A stretch of DNA of 34,229 bases, from positions 1 through 34,229 of the forward strand of contig JAURME010000172.1 in the NCBI GenBank assembly GCA_030830865.1. The letters run 5' to 3'. A program made the translations under genes and the position numbers. Of this stretch, positions 1 to 7,121 are shown in pieces. The stretch is from Candidatus Nanopelagicales bacterium (GTDB taxonomy: Bacteria; Actinomycetota; Actinomycetes; S36-B12). Numbering within the stretch: position 1 is the stretch's first letter; every line of letters starts with the position of its first letter. Below the pieces are notes generated by a model. It had not been told where the DNA came from, made no database searches, and saw nothing but the letters and a program-made list of their open reading frames with translations.

Positions 1-149
1 TCCTGACTCCGGTACTCGCTGCGCGAGTGGCCAGGAGTCGATCCCACTGATTCCTGACTCCGGTACTCGCTGCGCGAGTGGCCAGGAGTCGATCCCACTG
101 ATTCCTGACTCCGGTACTCGCTGGCGCTCGTTCCTCGTCAGGAGTCGAT
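1..149. repeat. 51-bp tandem repeat array abutting the patD stop codon
   Basis: Two identical 51-base units (1-51 and 52-102) are followed by a diverged third copy (103-149) that runs into the last codons of patD. The array may continue left of the window. Each full unit carries an inner hairpin, ACTCGC-TGC-GCGAGT, flanked by GACTCC and GGAGTC arms. In the copy next to patD, TCCTGAC (103-109) pairs with GTCAGGA (137-143), so the stop codon lies inside a stem. The unit resembles the one at 27405-27540. Likely role: transcription terminator or 3'-end stabiliser, by inference. Confidence 0.85.
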
Positions 150-1586
150 GTTCGCCATGACGTGCTTGATCCGCGTGTAGTCCTCGAAACCGTACATCGA
201 CAGGTCCTTGCCGTACCCGGAGTGCTTGAAACCACCATGGGGCATCTCGGCGACCAACGGGATGTGCGTGTTGATCCACACCGTGCCGAAGTCGAGATTC
301 TTGGCCATGCGCATGGCCTTGCCGAAGTCCTTCGTCCACACGGACGACGCCAGTCCGTAGTTGACCCCGTTGGCCCACTGGAGCGCCTGCGCCTCGTCGG
401 AGAAACGCTGGATCGTGATGACCGGACCGAAGATCTCGTTCTGGATCATCTCGTCGTCCTGCTGCAGGTTCGCCACGACCGTCGGCTCGATGTAGAAGCC
501 CCGGTCGCCCTGACGCACACCGCCGGCGACGATCTCCGCGTGCTTCGGAGCCCGCTCGATGAAGCCCAGAACCCGCTCGAGCTGGTTGGCGTTGTTCACC
601 GGCGGCACCATGGCCTCTCCACCCGGGCCGTCCTCGAACGTGGTGCCCGTGCCCTTCGCCTGCTCGGCCATCGCGGCCACGAAGTCGTCGTAGATCCCCC
701 CACCCACGATCATGCGCGTCGCAGCTGTGCAGTCCTGACCGGCGTTGAAGTAACCGGCCACGGCCAGCCACTCGGCGGCGGCCTCGAGGTCAGCATCGTC
801 GAACACCACGATCGGGGCCTTGCCGCCGAGCTCGAGGTGCACACGCTTGACGTCCCGCGCAGCAGACTCCGCGACCTGCATGCCGGCGCGGACCGACCCG
901 GTGATCGACACCATCTGGGGGGTCGGGTGCTCCACCAGGGCACGCCCTGTGTCCCGATCGCCGCACACGACGTTCATCACGCCCTGGGGAAGCACGCCGG
1001 CCTCGGCGATGATCTCCGCCATCCGGACGGTGGACACGGGGGTCGTGTCACTGGGCTTGAGGACGACGGTGTTGCCCGCGGCGATGGCCGGGGCCCACTT
1101 CCATACAGCCATCATCATCGGGTAGTTCCAGGGGGTCACCTGTCCGATGACGCCCACCGGCTCACGTCGGATGATTGACGTGAAGCCCTTCATGTACTCG
1201 CCTGCGGCGCGCCCCTCGAGCACACGCGCAGCACCCGCGAAGAACCGGATCTGGTCGATCATCGGCGGAATCTCCTCCGCCATGGTCACCGCGATCGGCT
1301 TGCCCGTGTTCTCGCTCTCGAGAGCGACGAGCTCCTCCGCGTGCGACTCGAGCGCGTCCGCGATGCCCAGCAGAGCCGCCTGACGCTCAGAAGGCGTCGA
1401 CTCGCGCCACCCGACGAACGCATCCTGGGCCACGCGGTAGGCCCGATCGATGTCAGCGGCGGTGGAGACCGGTGCCGTGGCGAAGACCTCGCCCGTCGAG
1501 GGGTTGACGAGCTCGCTGGTGGCACCGTCCGATGCAGCGGACCGCTCCCCGCCGATGAAGTTCGTGATCGTGCGCTGCTCTGCCAT
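138..1586 (-). CDS. patD: 4-aminobutyraldehyde (aminoaldehyde) dehydrogenase
   Basis: This 482-residue NAD(P)-dependent aldehyde dehydrogenase probably oxidises 4-aminobutyraldehyde to GABA in cytosolic putrescine breakdown; the C5 homologue from cadaverine is a possible alternative substrate. Family residues seen are PWN (Asn154), Lys177 in LKPSD, the general base Glu252 in LELGGK and the catalytic Cys286 in GQDC. The stretches FFAGAAR, SITGSVRAGM and FNAGQDCTAATR are typical of the PatD/YdcW branch rather than of GabD. The start is supported by GGAGG six bases upstream of the ATG. It is transcribed away from the AsnC-aminotransferase operon, whose aminotransferase could supply its substrate. 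The promoter region carries a site shared with the glutarate operon. Its stop codon lies inside a repeat-derived stem-loop. Confidence 0.9.
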   Translation of the reverse strand: MAEQRTITNFIGGERSAASDGATSELVNPSTGEVFATAPVSTAADIDRAYRVAQDAFVGWRESTPSERQAALLGIADALESHAEELVALESENTGKPIAVTMAEEIPPMIDQIRFFAGAARVLEGRAAGEYMKGFTSIIRREPVGVIGQVTPWNYPMMMAVWKWAPAIAAGNTVVLKPSDTTPVSTVRMAEIIAEAGVLPQGVMNVVCGDRDTGRALVEHPTPQMVSITGSVRAGMQVAESAARDVKRVHLELGGKAPIVVFDDADLEAAAEWLAVAGYFNAGQDCTAATRMIVGGGIYDDFVAAMAEQAKGTGTTFEDGPGGEAMVPPVNNANQLERVLGFIERAPKHAEIVAGGVRQGDRGFYIEPTVVANLQQDDEMIQNEIFGPVITIQRFSDEAQALQWANGVNYGLASSVWTKDFGKAMRMAKNLDFGTVWINTHIPLVAEMPHGGFKHSGYGKDLSMYGFEDYTRIKHVMANIDS

Positions 1587-1640
1587 GCCTGGCCTCCTGC
1601 CCGGTGTTCGGTCCCTCGCATCCCCTCAAGGGCTGCGAAT

Positions 1641-1654
1641 ATTGGATACAATCC
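1641..1654. promoter_or_regulatory. Palindromic operator, GntR/FCD type
   Basis: ATTGGATACAATCC contains the near-palindrome TTGTATCCAA on the minus strand. The same 14 bases occur in reverse complement at 10138-10151, upstream of the operon that encodes a GntR/FCD regulator. Here the site covers the predicted patD transcription start, the usual place for a repressor. Which protein binds is inferred; the AsnC protein encoded next door is the alternative. Confidence 0.55.
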
Positions 1655-1658
1655 CGCC

Positions 1659-1688
1659 ATTCTATGCGGATTCCGTCGCCTTTGTCGC
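1659..1688 (-). promoter_or_regulatory. Putative patD promoter
   Basis: On the minus strand a TAGAAT box (1664-1659) lies 18 bases downstream of GCGACA (1688-1683). This would start transcription near 1652, giving a leader of about 66 bases before the patD ATG. The -10 box matches well and the -35 match is only partial. Confidence 0.4.
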
Positions 1689-1718
1689 GACATTCCGCGG
1701 ATTCGCTTGCCATAGCCG

Positions 1719-1732
1719 GTGACGTGCGTCAG
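1719..1732. promoter_or_regulatory. CRP/GlxR-like site
   Basis: GTGA-CGTGCG-TCAG is one base from the GTGA-N6-TCAC core bound by CRP/GlxR-family regulators in actinobacteria. It is centred about 73 bases upstream of the predicted patD start, a plausible activator position, and lies just before the AsnC gene. A near-identical site occurs at 10178-10191. Confidence 0.35.
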
Positions 1733-1740
1733 CATGCATC

Positions 1741-2211
1741 ATGCCCCGTCGACCGCCGTCCCTGCCACCCCTGGACGACATCTCCAAGGCGATCATCGAG
1801 CAGCTCCAGGAGGACGGGCGTCGCCCCTACGCCGCGATCGGCAAGGCCGTCGGCCTGTCGGAGGCGGCCGTGCGGCAGCGCGTCCAGCGCCTCCAGGACT
1901 CTGGCGTCATACAGATCGTCGCCGTCACCGATCCGGTCCAGGTCGGCTTCGCACGCTCCGCCATGATCGGCGTACGCGTCGAGGGCGATGTCGAGGCCGT
2001 CGCAGACCGGATGGAGACGTTTCCCGAGGTCGACTACCTCGTGGTCTGCGCCGGTGGCTTCGACATCCTCGCCGAGATCGTCGCCGAGGACGATGATCAT
2101 CTGCTCGAGGTGATCAACGGGCGCATCCGCTCGATCCCCCAGGTGAGATCGACGGAGACCTTCATGTACCTGAAGCTGCGCAAGCAGATCTACACCTGGG
2201 GAACTCGCTAG
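1741..2211 (+). CDS. Lrp/AsnC-family transcriptional regulator
   Basis: This 156-residue protein has the two-part layout of the Lrp/AsnC family. An N-terminal helix-turn-helix spans about residues 12-56, including LQEDGRRPYAAIGKAVGLS and the recognition stretch EAAVRQRVQRL. A C-terminal RAM (effector-binding, oligomerising) domain covers about residues 66-150. It is the first gene of the polyamine operon and is divergent from patD, so it probably controls one or both transcripts in response to an amine or amino acid. An AGGAG overlapping its stop codon serves the next gene, 12 bases downstream. No convincing Shine-Dalgarno precedes the ATG at 1741. The family call is firm; the effector is unknown. 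Confidence 0.88.
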   Translation: MPRRPPSLPPLDDISKAIIEQLQEDGRRPYAAIGKAVGLSEAAVRQRVQRLQDSGVIQIVAVTDPVQVGFARSAMIGVRVEGDVEAVADRMETFPEVDYLVVCAGGFDILAEIVAEDDDHLLEVINGRIRSIPQVRSTETFMYLKLRKQIYTWGTR

Positions 2212-2223
2212 GAGCGACGCACC

Positions 2224-3624
2224 GTGACCGCAGACCCCCGCAGGACCGCTTCCGAGCAAGGCCCACTCTCCCGACGCGCGGCCGAGCACCTGTGGATGCC
2301 GTTCACCCGGTACTCCCCCTATTTCGACGGCACTGCCGAGGTCCCCGTCATCGTGCGTGGCGAGGGCGCCTACGTGTGGGACGAGCAGGGCCGCAGGTAC
2401 CTCGACGGGCTGTCCGGCCTCTTCACCGTGCAGGTCGGCCATGGGCGGTCGGAGATCGCCGACGCGATGGCAGCCCAGGCGAAGGAACTGGCCTTCTTCC
2501 CCGTGTGGTCCTACGCCCATCCGACGGCGATCGAGTTGGCCGAGAGGCTCGCTGCCGAGGCACCCGGGGACCTCGACCGGGTCTTCTTCACCAGCGGTGG
2601 CGGTGAGGCCGTCGAATCCGCGTGGAAGCTGGCCAAGCAGTACTTCCGGCTCACCGGGCGCCCCAACAAGCACAAGGTCATCTCCCGCTCCGTCGCCTAC
2701 CACGGCACGTCGCAGGGAGCCCTCTCCATCACCGGCATCCCGGGAGCCAAGGAGCCTTTCGAACCACTCGTGCCGAGCACCATCCGCGTCCCCAACACGA
2801 ACATCTACCGGGCACCGGAGCACCTGCGGGAGGATGAGAAGAGCTTCGGCCGATGGGCGGCCGACCGCGTCGCCGAGGCCATCGCGTTCGAGGGGCCCGA
2901 CACGGTCGCCGCGGTCTTCCTCGAGCCCGTCCAGAACTCGGGAGGGTGCTTCGCTCCTCCGCCCGGGTACCTCGAGCGGGTGCGGGAGATCTGCGATGCG
3001 TACGACGTCCTCCTGGTCGCCGATGAGACGATCACCGCATTCGGCCGCATCGGCGACACCTTCGCCATGAAGCGGTTCGGCGTCACTCCCGACATCATCA
3101 CGTGCGCGAAGGGCATGACGTCCGGCTACGCACCGATGGGTGCGATGATCGCTAGCCAGCGCCTGTTCGAGCCATTCCGGCACGGCACCACGATGTTCCT
3201 GCACGGCTTCACGTGGTCCGGCCACCCGGTCGGTGCCGCCGCAGCTCTGGCCAACCTCGACATCTTCGAGCGCGAGGGCATCAACCAGCACGTCCGCGAC
3301 CATGAGGAGGACTTCCGGCGCACGCTGGAGCGACTTCTCGATCTGCCCATCGTGGGCGATGTGCGCGGGGCCGGCTACTTCATGGCCGTCGAACTCGTGC
3401 AGGACAAGACCACGCGAGAGACCCTGGACGACGAGCAGGCCGAGCGCGTCCTGCGCGGGTACCTTTCCTCGGCGCTCCTCGAGAACGGGCTCTACTGCCG
3501 TGCCGACGACCGAGGGGATCCGGTTGTGCAGCTGTCTCCACCCCTCATCAGCGACCAGACCCAGTTCGACGAGATCGAGCAGATCCTGCGAACGACACTC
3601 ACGGAAGCGGGCAACCTGCTGTGA
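2224..3624 (+). CDS. Class III (PLP) aminotransferase, probably diamine:pyruvate type
   Basis: This 466-residue fold-type I class III aminotransferase has the PLP-binding Lys296 in TCAKGMTSGYAPMGA, the cofactor-ring Asp267 in VADET, and SGGGEAVESAWKLA near residue 124 for phosphate binding. The N-terminal HLWMPFTRYSPYF resembles putrescine- and beta-alanine-pyruvate aminotransferases (SpuC-like) often labelled aspartate aminotransferase family in actinobacteria. It probably moves an amino group from putrescine or a related omega-amine to pyruvate, making the aminoaldehyde that PatD oxidises. The GTG start follows an AGGAG Shine-Dalgarno. Its TGA overlaps the GTG of the next gene by four bases, so translation is probably coupled. 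A GABA or 5-aminovalerate transaminase role is also possible. Confidence 0.85.
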   Translation: MTADPRRTASEQGPLSRRAAEHLWMPFTRYSPYFDGTAEVPVIVRGEGAYVWDEQGRRYLDGLSGLFTVQVGHGRSEIADAMAAQAKELAFFPVWSYAHPTAIELAERLAAEAPGDLDRVFFTSGGGEAVESAWKLAKQYFRLTGRPNKHKVISRSVAYHGTSQGALSITGIPGAKEPFEPLVPSTIRVPNTNIYRAPEHLREDEKSFGRWAADRVAEAIAFEGPDTVAAVFLEPVQNSGGCFAPPPGYLERVREICDAYDVLLVADETITAFGRIGDTFAMKRFGVTPDIITCAKGMTSGYAPMGAMIASQRLFEPFRHGTTMFLHGFTWSGHPVGAAAALANLDIFEREGINQHVRDHEEDFRRTLERLLDLPIVGDVRGAGYFMAVELVQDKTTRETLDDEQAERVLRGYLSSALLENGLYCRADDRGDPVVQLSPPLISDQTQFDEIEQILRTTLTEAGNLL

Positions 3625-4280
3625 ATGATCCGGGCTCCACCGTGCGCACGCGGATCCGCCGCATCCCGGAGAACGCCGTCACCGACCGTGCGGCGCTGCA
3701 CCACATCCTCGATGCCGGGCTCATCGCCCACCTTGCCGTCACCGACGGCGACCAGCCGTTCGTCCTCCCGGTCGCCTACGCGCGTCGAGGTGACGAGGTC
3801 GTCTTCCACGGATCCACGGGCTCCCGCCTGTTCCGCGGTCTTGCCGCCGGCCAGCCCACCTGCCTCACGGTCACGCTGCTCGATGGCCTGGTCGTCGCGC
3901 GCAGCGCCTTCCACTCGAGCATGCACTACCGCTCGGTCATGGTGCTCGGCGTCGCCCACCGGCTCGAGGGCGACGATGAACTGGATGCGCTGCGCGTCAT
4001 CACTGAGCACCTGCTGCCGGGACGCTGGGACGACTGTCGCCGTCCCAATGCGAAGGAACGGGCGGGCACGATGACCCTCGCCCTGCCCCTGGAAGAGTGC
4101 TCGGTCAAGATCGGCACCGGCGATCCCGAGGACGAGCCCGAGGACGTCACCGATCCGAATCTGTCGCGCGTTTGGGCGGGCACGGTGCCGATGTCGGAGT
4201 CGTTCGGGACACCGATTCGCTCCGCGGACTGCCCCGCCGAGGTCGAGGTGCCCAGCTACATCGAGGCCTGGCATCGATGA
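3621..4280 (+). CDS. NimA-like FMN split-barrel (pyridoxamine 5'-phosphate oxidase family) protein
   Basis: This 219-residue cytosolic protein belongs to the FMN-binding split-barrel superfamily, in the NimA/nitroreductase-like branch. Recognisable stretches are HGSTGSRLFRGLAAGQP (about residues 63-79), then TVTLLDGLVVARSAFHSSMHY, where the family's conserved His lies, and EHLLPGRWDD. Members are often found in actinobacterial polyamine clusters, but no reaction is established that I can assign. It begins at a GTG overlapping the aminotransferase stop by four bases, and its own TGA overlaps the ATG of the FAD gene by four bases. It therefore sits mid-operon and is presumably made in fixed ratio with both enzymes. 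A role in cofactor or reactive-intermediate handling is speculation. Confidence 0.8.
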   Translation: MNDPGSTVRTRIRRIPENAVTDRAALHHILDAGLIAHLAVTDGDQPFVLPVAYARRGDEVVFHGSTGSRLFRGLAAGQPTCLTVTLLDGLVVARSAFHSSMHYRSVMVLGVAHRLEGDDELDALRVITEHLLPGRWDDCRRPNAKERAGTMTLALPLEECSVKIGTGDPEDEPEDVTDPNLSRVWAGTVPMSESFGTPIRSADCPAEVEVPSYIEAWHR

Positions 4281-5656
4281 GCCTGAACCACCTCTCCCTG
4301 TGGTGGGACACCCTCCCGGCCGATATGCACCGACCGCTGGGACACCCCCTTTCCGGCAGCGCGACCGCGGATGTGGCCATCATCGGCGGTGGTTACACCG
4401 GACTCTGGACGGCCTACTACCTCGCCCGCCGGGACCCCTCGCTGCGCATCGTGATCCTGGAGGCCGAGCAGGCCGGCTTCGGAGCCAGCGGCCGCAACGG
4501 CGGCTGGGCTTCAGCGCTGTTCCCGGCAAGCCTCGACGCTCTCGCGCGAGCGAGCTCCCGCCAGGACGCCGTGCGCATGAAGCGCGAGATGATCGCCTCC
4601 GTCGACGAGATCGCGCGGGTCGCCGCCCTCGAGGGCTGGGACATCCAGTGGAGCAAGGGTGGCACGGTGATCGCCGCCCGTACCCCGCTTCAGTGGAAGG
4701 CAGCGCAGGACGAGGTGGCCACCGCTCGCACCTGGGGCCTCGGCGCAGACCACCTACAACTACTGGGGCCCGTCGAAGCTCGCGCCCAACTGGGTGCCAC
4801 CGATGTGCTCGGTGCCACGTACACGCCGGACTGCGCCGCGCTGCATCCGGCACGACTCGTGCGACAACTGGCTGCCGCGGTCGTGCGTTCGGGGGTCACC
4901 CTCCACGAGCACACCCGGGTGACCAGCATGGAACCGGGCGTCGTCCGCACCGAGCACGGTGACGTCCGCGCCGAGGTGATCGTCCGGGCGACCGAGGGTT
5001 ACACGCGATCCCTCGCGGGACAGACGCGGACGCTCGCGCCGGTCTATTCGATGATGCTCGCCACGGAGCCACTGCCGGCGACGATGTGGGACGAGATCGG
5101 ACTGACCGACCGAGCCACGTTCGCCGACGGGCGTCATCTGATCATCTACGGCCAGCGCACGGCCGACGACCGCATCGCCTTCGGCGGCCGCGGAGCACCG
5201 TATGCCTACGGGTCGAGGATCACCGCAGAGCAGGATCGGGATCCCGCCGTGCACGCCGCCCTGTGGGAGGTCCTCACGGACATGTTCCCGGTGATCGGCT
5301 CGGCCGCCGTGACCCACACCTGGGGCGGCCCACTCGGTGTGCCGAGGGACTGGTGGGCCTCCTGCGGCTTCGATAGGTCCACCGGTCTGGCCTGGTCCGG
5401 AGGCTACGTGGGCGATGGCGTGACGACCTCGAACCTCGGCGGCCGGACCCTGGCGGACCTCATCACCGGCCAGTCCACGGACCTGACATCGCTGCCCTGG
5501 GTCGGGCACCGATCCCGGGCCTGGGAACCCGAGCCCTTCCGCTGGCTCGGAGCCAACCTCGGACTTCGCGTGATGACATCGGCTGATGCCTCGGAGGCGC
5601 GAACCGGACGGCCATCACGGGCCGCCGCCCTCTTCACCCGCAAATTGGGTCACTGA
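4277..5656 (+). CDS. FAD-dependent amine oxidase (DAO/PuuB-like)
   Basis: This 459-residue protein is of the D-amino-acid-oxidase fold. The FAD dinucleotide site is GGGYTG at residues 37-42, followed by the ribose-binding acid in LEAE (about residue 62) and GASGRNGGWAS at 69-79. A second FAD contact is GGYVGDGV near the C terminus. The pattern resembles gamma-glutamylputrescine oxidase and related amine oxidases, so it probably oxidises a primary or secondary amine with oxygen. The ATG overlaps the upstream stop codon (ATGA); a longer upstream frame lacks support. It ends the operon and converges on the semialdehyde dehydrogenase gene 22 bases away. No glutamylputrescine synthetase is in the window, so the substrate may be a free amine. 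Confidence 0.85.
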   Translation: MSLNHLSLWWDTLPADMHRPLGHPLSGSATADVAIIGGGYTGLWTAYYLARRDPSLRIVILEAEQAGFGASGRNGGWASALFPASLDALARASSRQDAVRMKREMIASVDEIARVAALEGWDIQWSKGGTVIAARTPLQWKAAQDEVATARTWGLGADHLQLLGPVEARAQLGATDVLGATYTPDCAALHPARLVRQLAAAVVRSGVTLHEHTRVTSMEPGVVRTEHGDVRAEVIVRATEGYTRSLAGQTRTLAPVYSMMLATEPLPATMWDEIGLTDRATFADGRHLIIYGQRTADDRIAFGGRGAPYAYGSRITAEQDRDPAVHAALWEVLTDMFPVIGSAAVTHTWGGPLGVPRDWWASCGFDRSTGLAWSGGYVGDGVTTSNLGGRTLADLITGQSTDLTSLPWVGHRSRAWEPEPFRWLGANLGLRVMTSADASEARTGRPSRAAALFTRKLGH

Positions 5657-5661
5657 CGTTC

Positions 5662-5678
5662 CGCCCCACCGAAGGGCG
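5662..5678. terminator. Weak hairpin between convergent genes
   Basis: CGCCC (5662-5666) pairs with GGGCG (5674-5678) across a seven-base loop in the 22-base gap between two convergent stop codons. No T-run is present. It may act as a weak bidirectional terminator. Confidence 0.3.
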
Positions 5679-7121
5679 CTATGGGGCTCCCGGCGCGGTG
5701 TACGACGTCTTCGAGGTCGTGAAGAACTCCACGGCAGCCGTGCCCTGCTCGCGGGGCCCGTGACTGCTCTGCCCACGGCCGCCGAACGGCACATGGAAGT
5801 CCACTCCTGCCGTGGGCAGGTTCACCATCACCATGCCCGCCTTCGAGTGACGCTTGAAGTGCGCGGCCTCGGCGAGGTCCTTGGTGACGATGCCGGCGGA
5901 GAGGTTCATGGTGCTGGCATTGGCCGCCGCCAGGGCGTCGTTGTAGTCAGAGACACGCACGACCGACATGACCGGACCGAAGATCTCCTCGGTGTTGATC
6001 GTGTCGGTGATCGACGTGCCGACTGCCAGGGCTGGGCTCAGGTAGTGGCCCTCTGCCGCCGATTCCAGGCGCACTCCGCCGATGACATGAGCACCCTCGC
6101 GGCGTGCGACCGCCAGGTACTCCTCGTCCTGCGCGAGTTGCGAGGGATCCACCACGGGCCCCATGTCGATGCCCTGGTCCCGAGCATCTCCGACGGTCCA
6201 GGTGGCCATCCGCCGCTCCATCGCCTCGATGAAGGCGTCGTGGATGCCGTCGGTCACGACGAGGATCGAGGACGCGGTGCATCGCTGGCCGGTGGAGCCG
6301 AAGCCACCCTGAACAGCACACTCCACCGCGACGTCCAGGTCCCCGTGATCGGTGATGACGAGCGGATTCTTGCCGCCGAGCTCCAGTTGGACCTTCGCGC
6401 CTGTCTCGACGGTGTCCGCGAGGATGCCGCGTCCGACCGGGATCGATCCGGTGAACGTAATGGCGTCGACGTCGCGGGTCATCACCGGCCCCAGGACGGA
6501 GCCGCGCCCCAGCAGCAGGTTCAGGGCACCGTCTGGCAGACCGGCGCGGTTGAGGATGTCAACCAGTTCCCAGGCACTGGCCGGGACGAGGTCCGCCGGC
6601 TTGAACACGACCGTGTTGCCGAATGCCAAAGCGGGCGCGATCTTCCACGCGGGGATCGCGATCGGGAAGTTCCATGGGGTGATGACGCTGACGACGCCAA
6701 CGGGTTCACGGGTCACGGTCACCTCGATGCCCGGTCGCACCGAGTCCAGGGCGAGCCCGTGTGGCTGGAGGACGACGCCTGCGTAGTACTTCAGGATCTG
6801 GCCGGCGCGCACGACCTCGCCCCGCGCCTCTGGGTAGGTCTTTCCCTCCTCACGAGCCAGGAGGTCCCCCAGCTCATCGGCCCGGGCCATCACCTCAGTA
6901 CCCGCTCGGTCGAGAACGACGGACTTCTCCCACGGCGTCGTCGACGACCAGGCGGGCAGCGCAGCCCGGGCCGCCGCAACGGCATCCGCGGCCATCTGCG
7001 CGTCCGCCGAACTGGCGACGGCGACGATGTCCGACAGGTCCGAGGGATTGACGTCCGGACGTTCCACCGACCCGTGGACCGCCCGGCCACCGATCACCGA
7101 TGTGAGGACACGCGGGCTCAT
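5679..7121 (-). CDS. Semialdehyde dehydrogenase (alpha-ketoglutaric semialdehyde dehydrogenase-like)
   Basis: This 480-residue NAD(P)-dependent aldehyde dehydrogenase has Asn151 in TPWNFP, Lys174 in VFKPAD, the base Glu247 in LELGGK and the nucleophile Cys281 in GQRC. GQILKYYAG, FGSTGQRCTASS and the C-terminal SSHGPREQG...EFFTTSKTSY resemble alpha-ketoglutaric semialdehyde (2,5-dioxopentanoate) dehydrogenases more than classical GabD. As the last gene of an operon with glutaryl-CoA dehydrogenase and a CoA-transferase, a five-carbon semialdehyde such as glutarate semialdehyde is a reasonable substrate. That is inference from context. Its ATG overlaps the upstream stop by four bases (ATGA), so it is translationally coupled. 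Confidence 0.82.
   Translation of the reverse strand: MSPRVLTSVIGGRAVHGSVERPDVNPSDLSDIVAVASSADAQMAADAVAAARAALPAWSSTTPWEKSVVLDRAGTEVMARADELGDLLAREEGKTYPEARGEVVRAGQILKYYAGVVLQPHGLALDSVRPGIEVTVTREPVGVVSVITPWNFPIAIPAWKIAPALAFGNTVVFKPADLVPASAWELVDILNRAGLPDGALNLLLGRGSVLGPVMTRDVDAITFTGSIPVGRGILADTVETGAKVQLELGGKNPLVITDHGDLDVAVECAVQGGFGSTGQRCTASSILVVTDGIHDAFIEAMERRMATWTVGDARDQGIDMGPVVDPSQLAQDEEYLAVARREGAHVIGGVRLESAAEGHYLSPALAVGTSITDTINTEEIFGPVMSVVRVSDYNDALAAANASTMNLSAGIVTKDLAEAAHFKRHSKAGMVMVNLPTAGVDFHVPFGGRGQSSHGPREQGTAAVEFFTTSKTSYTAPGAP

Noticed and set aside
1-149. CRISPR array
   Set aside because: The repeats are directly tandem with no spacers, and no cas gene is present.
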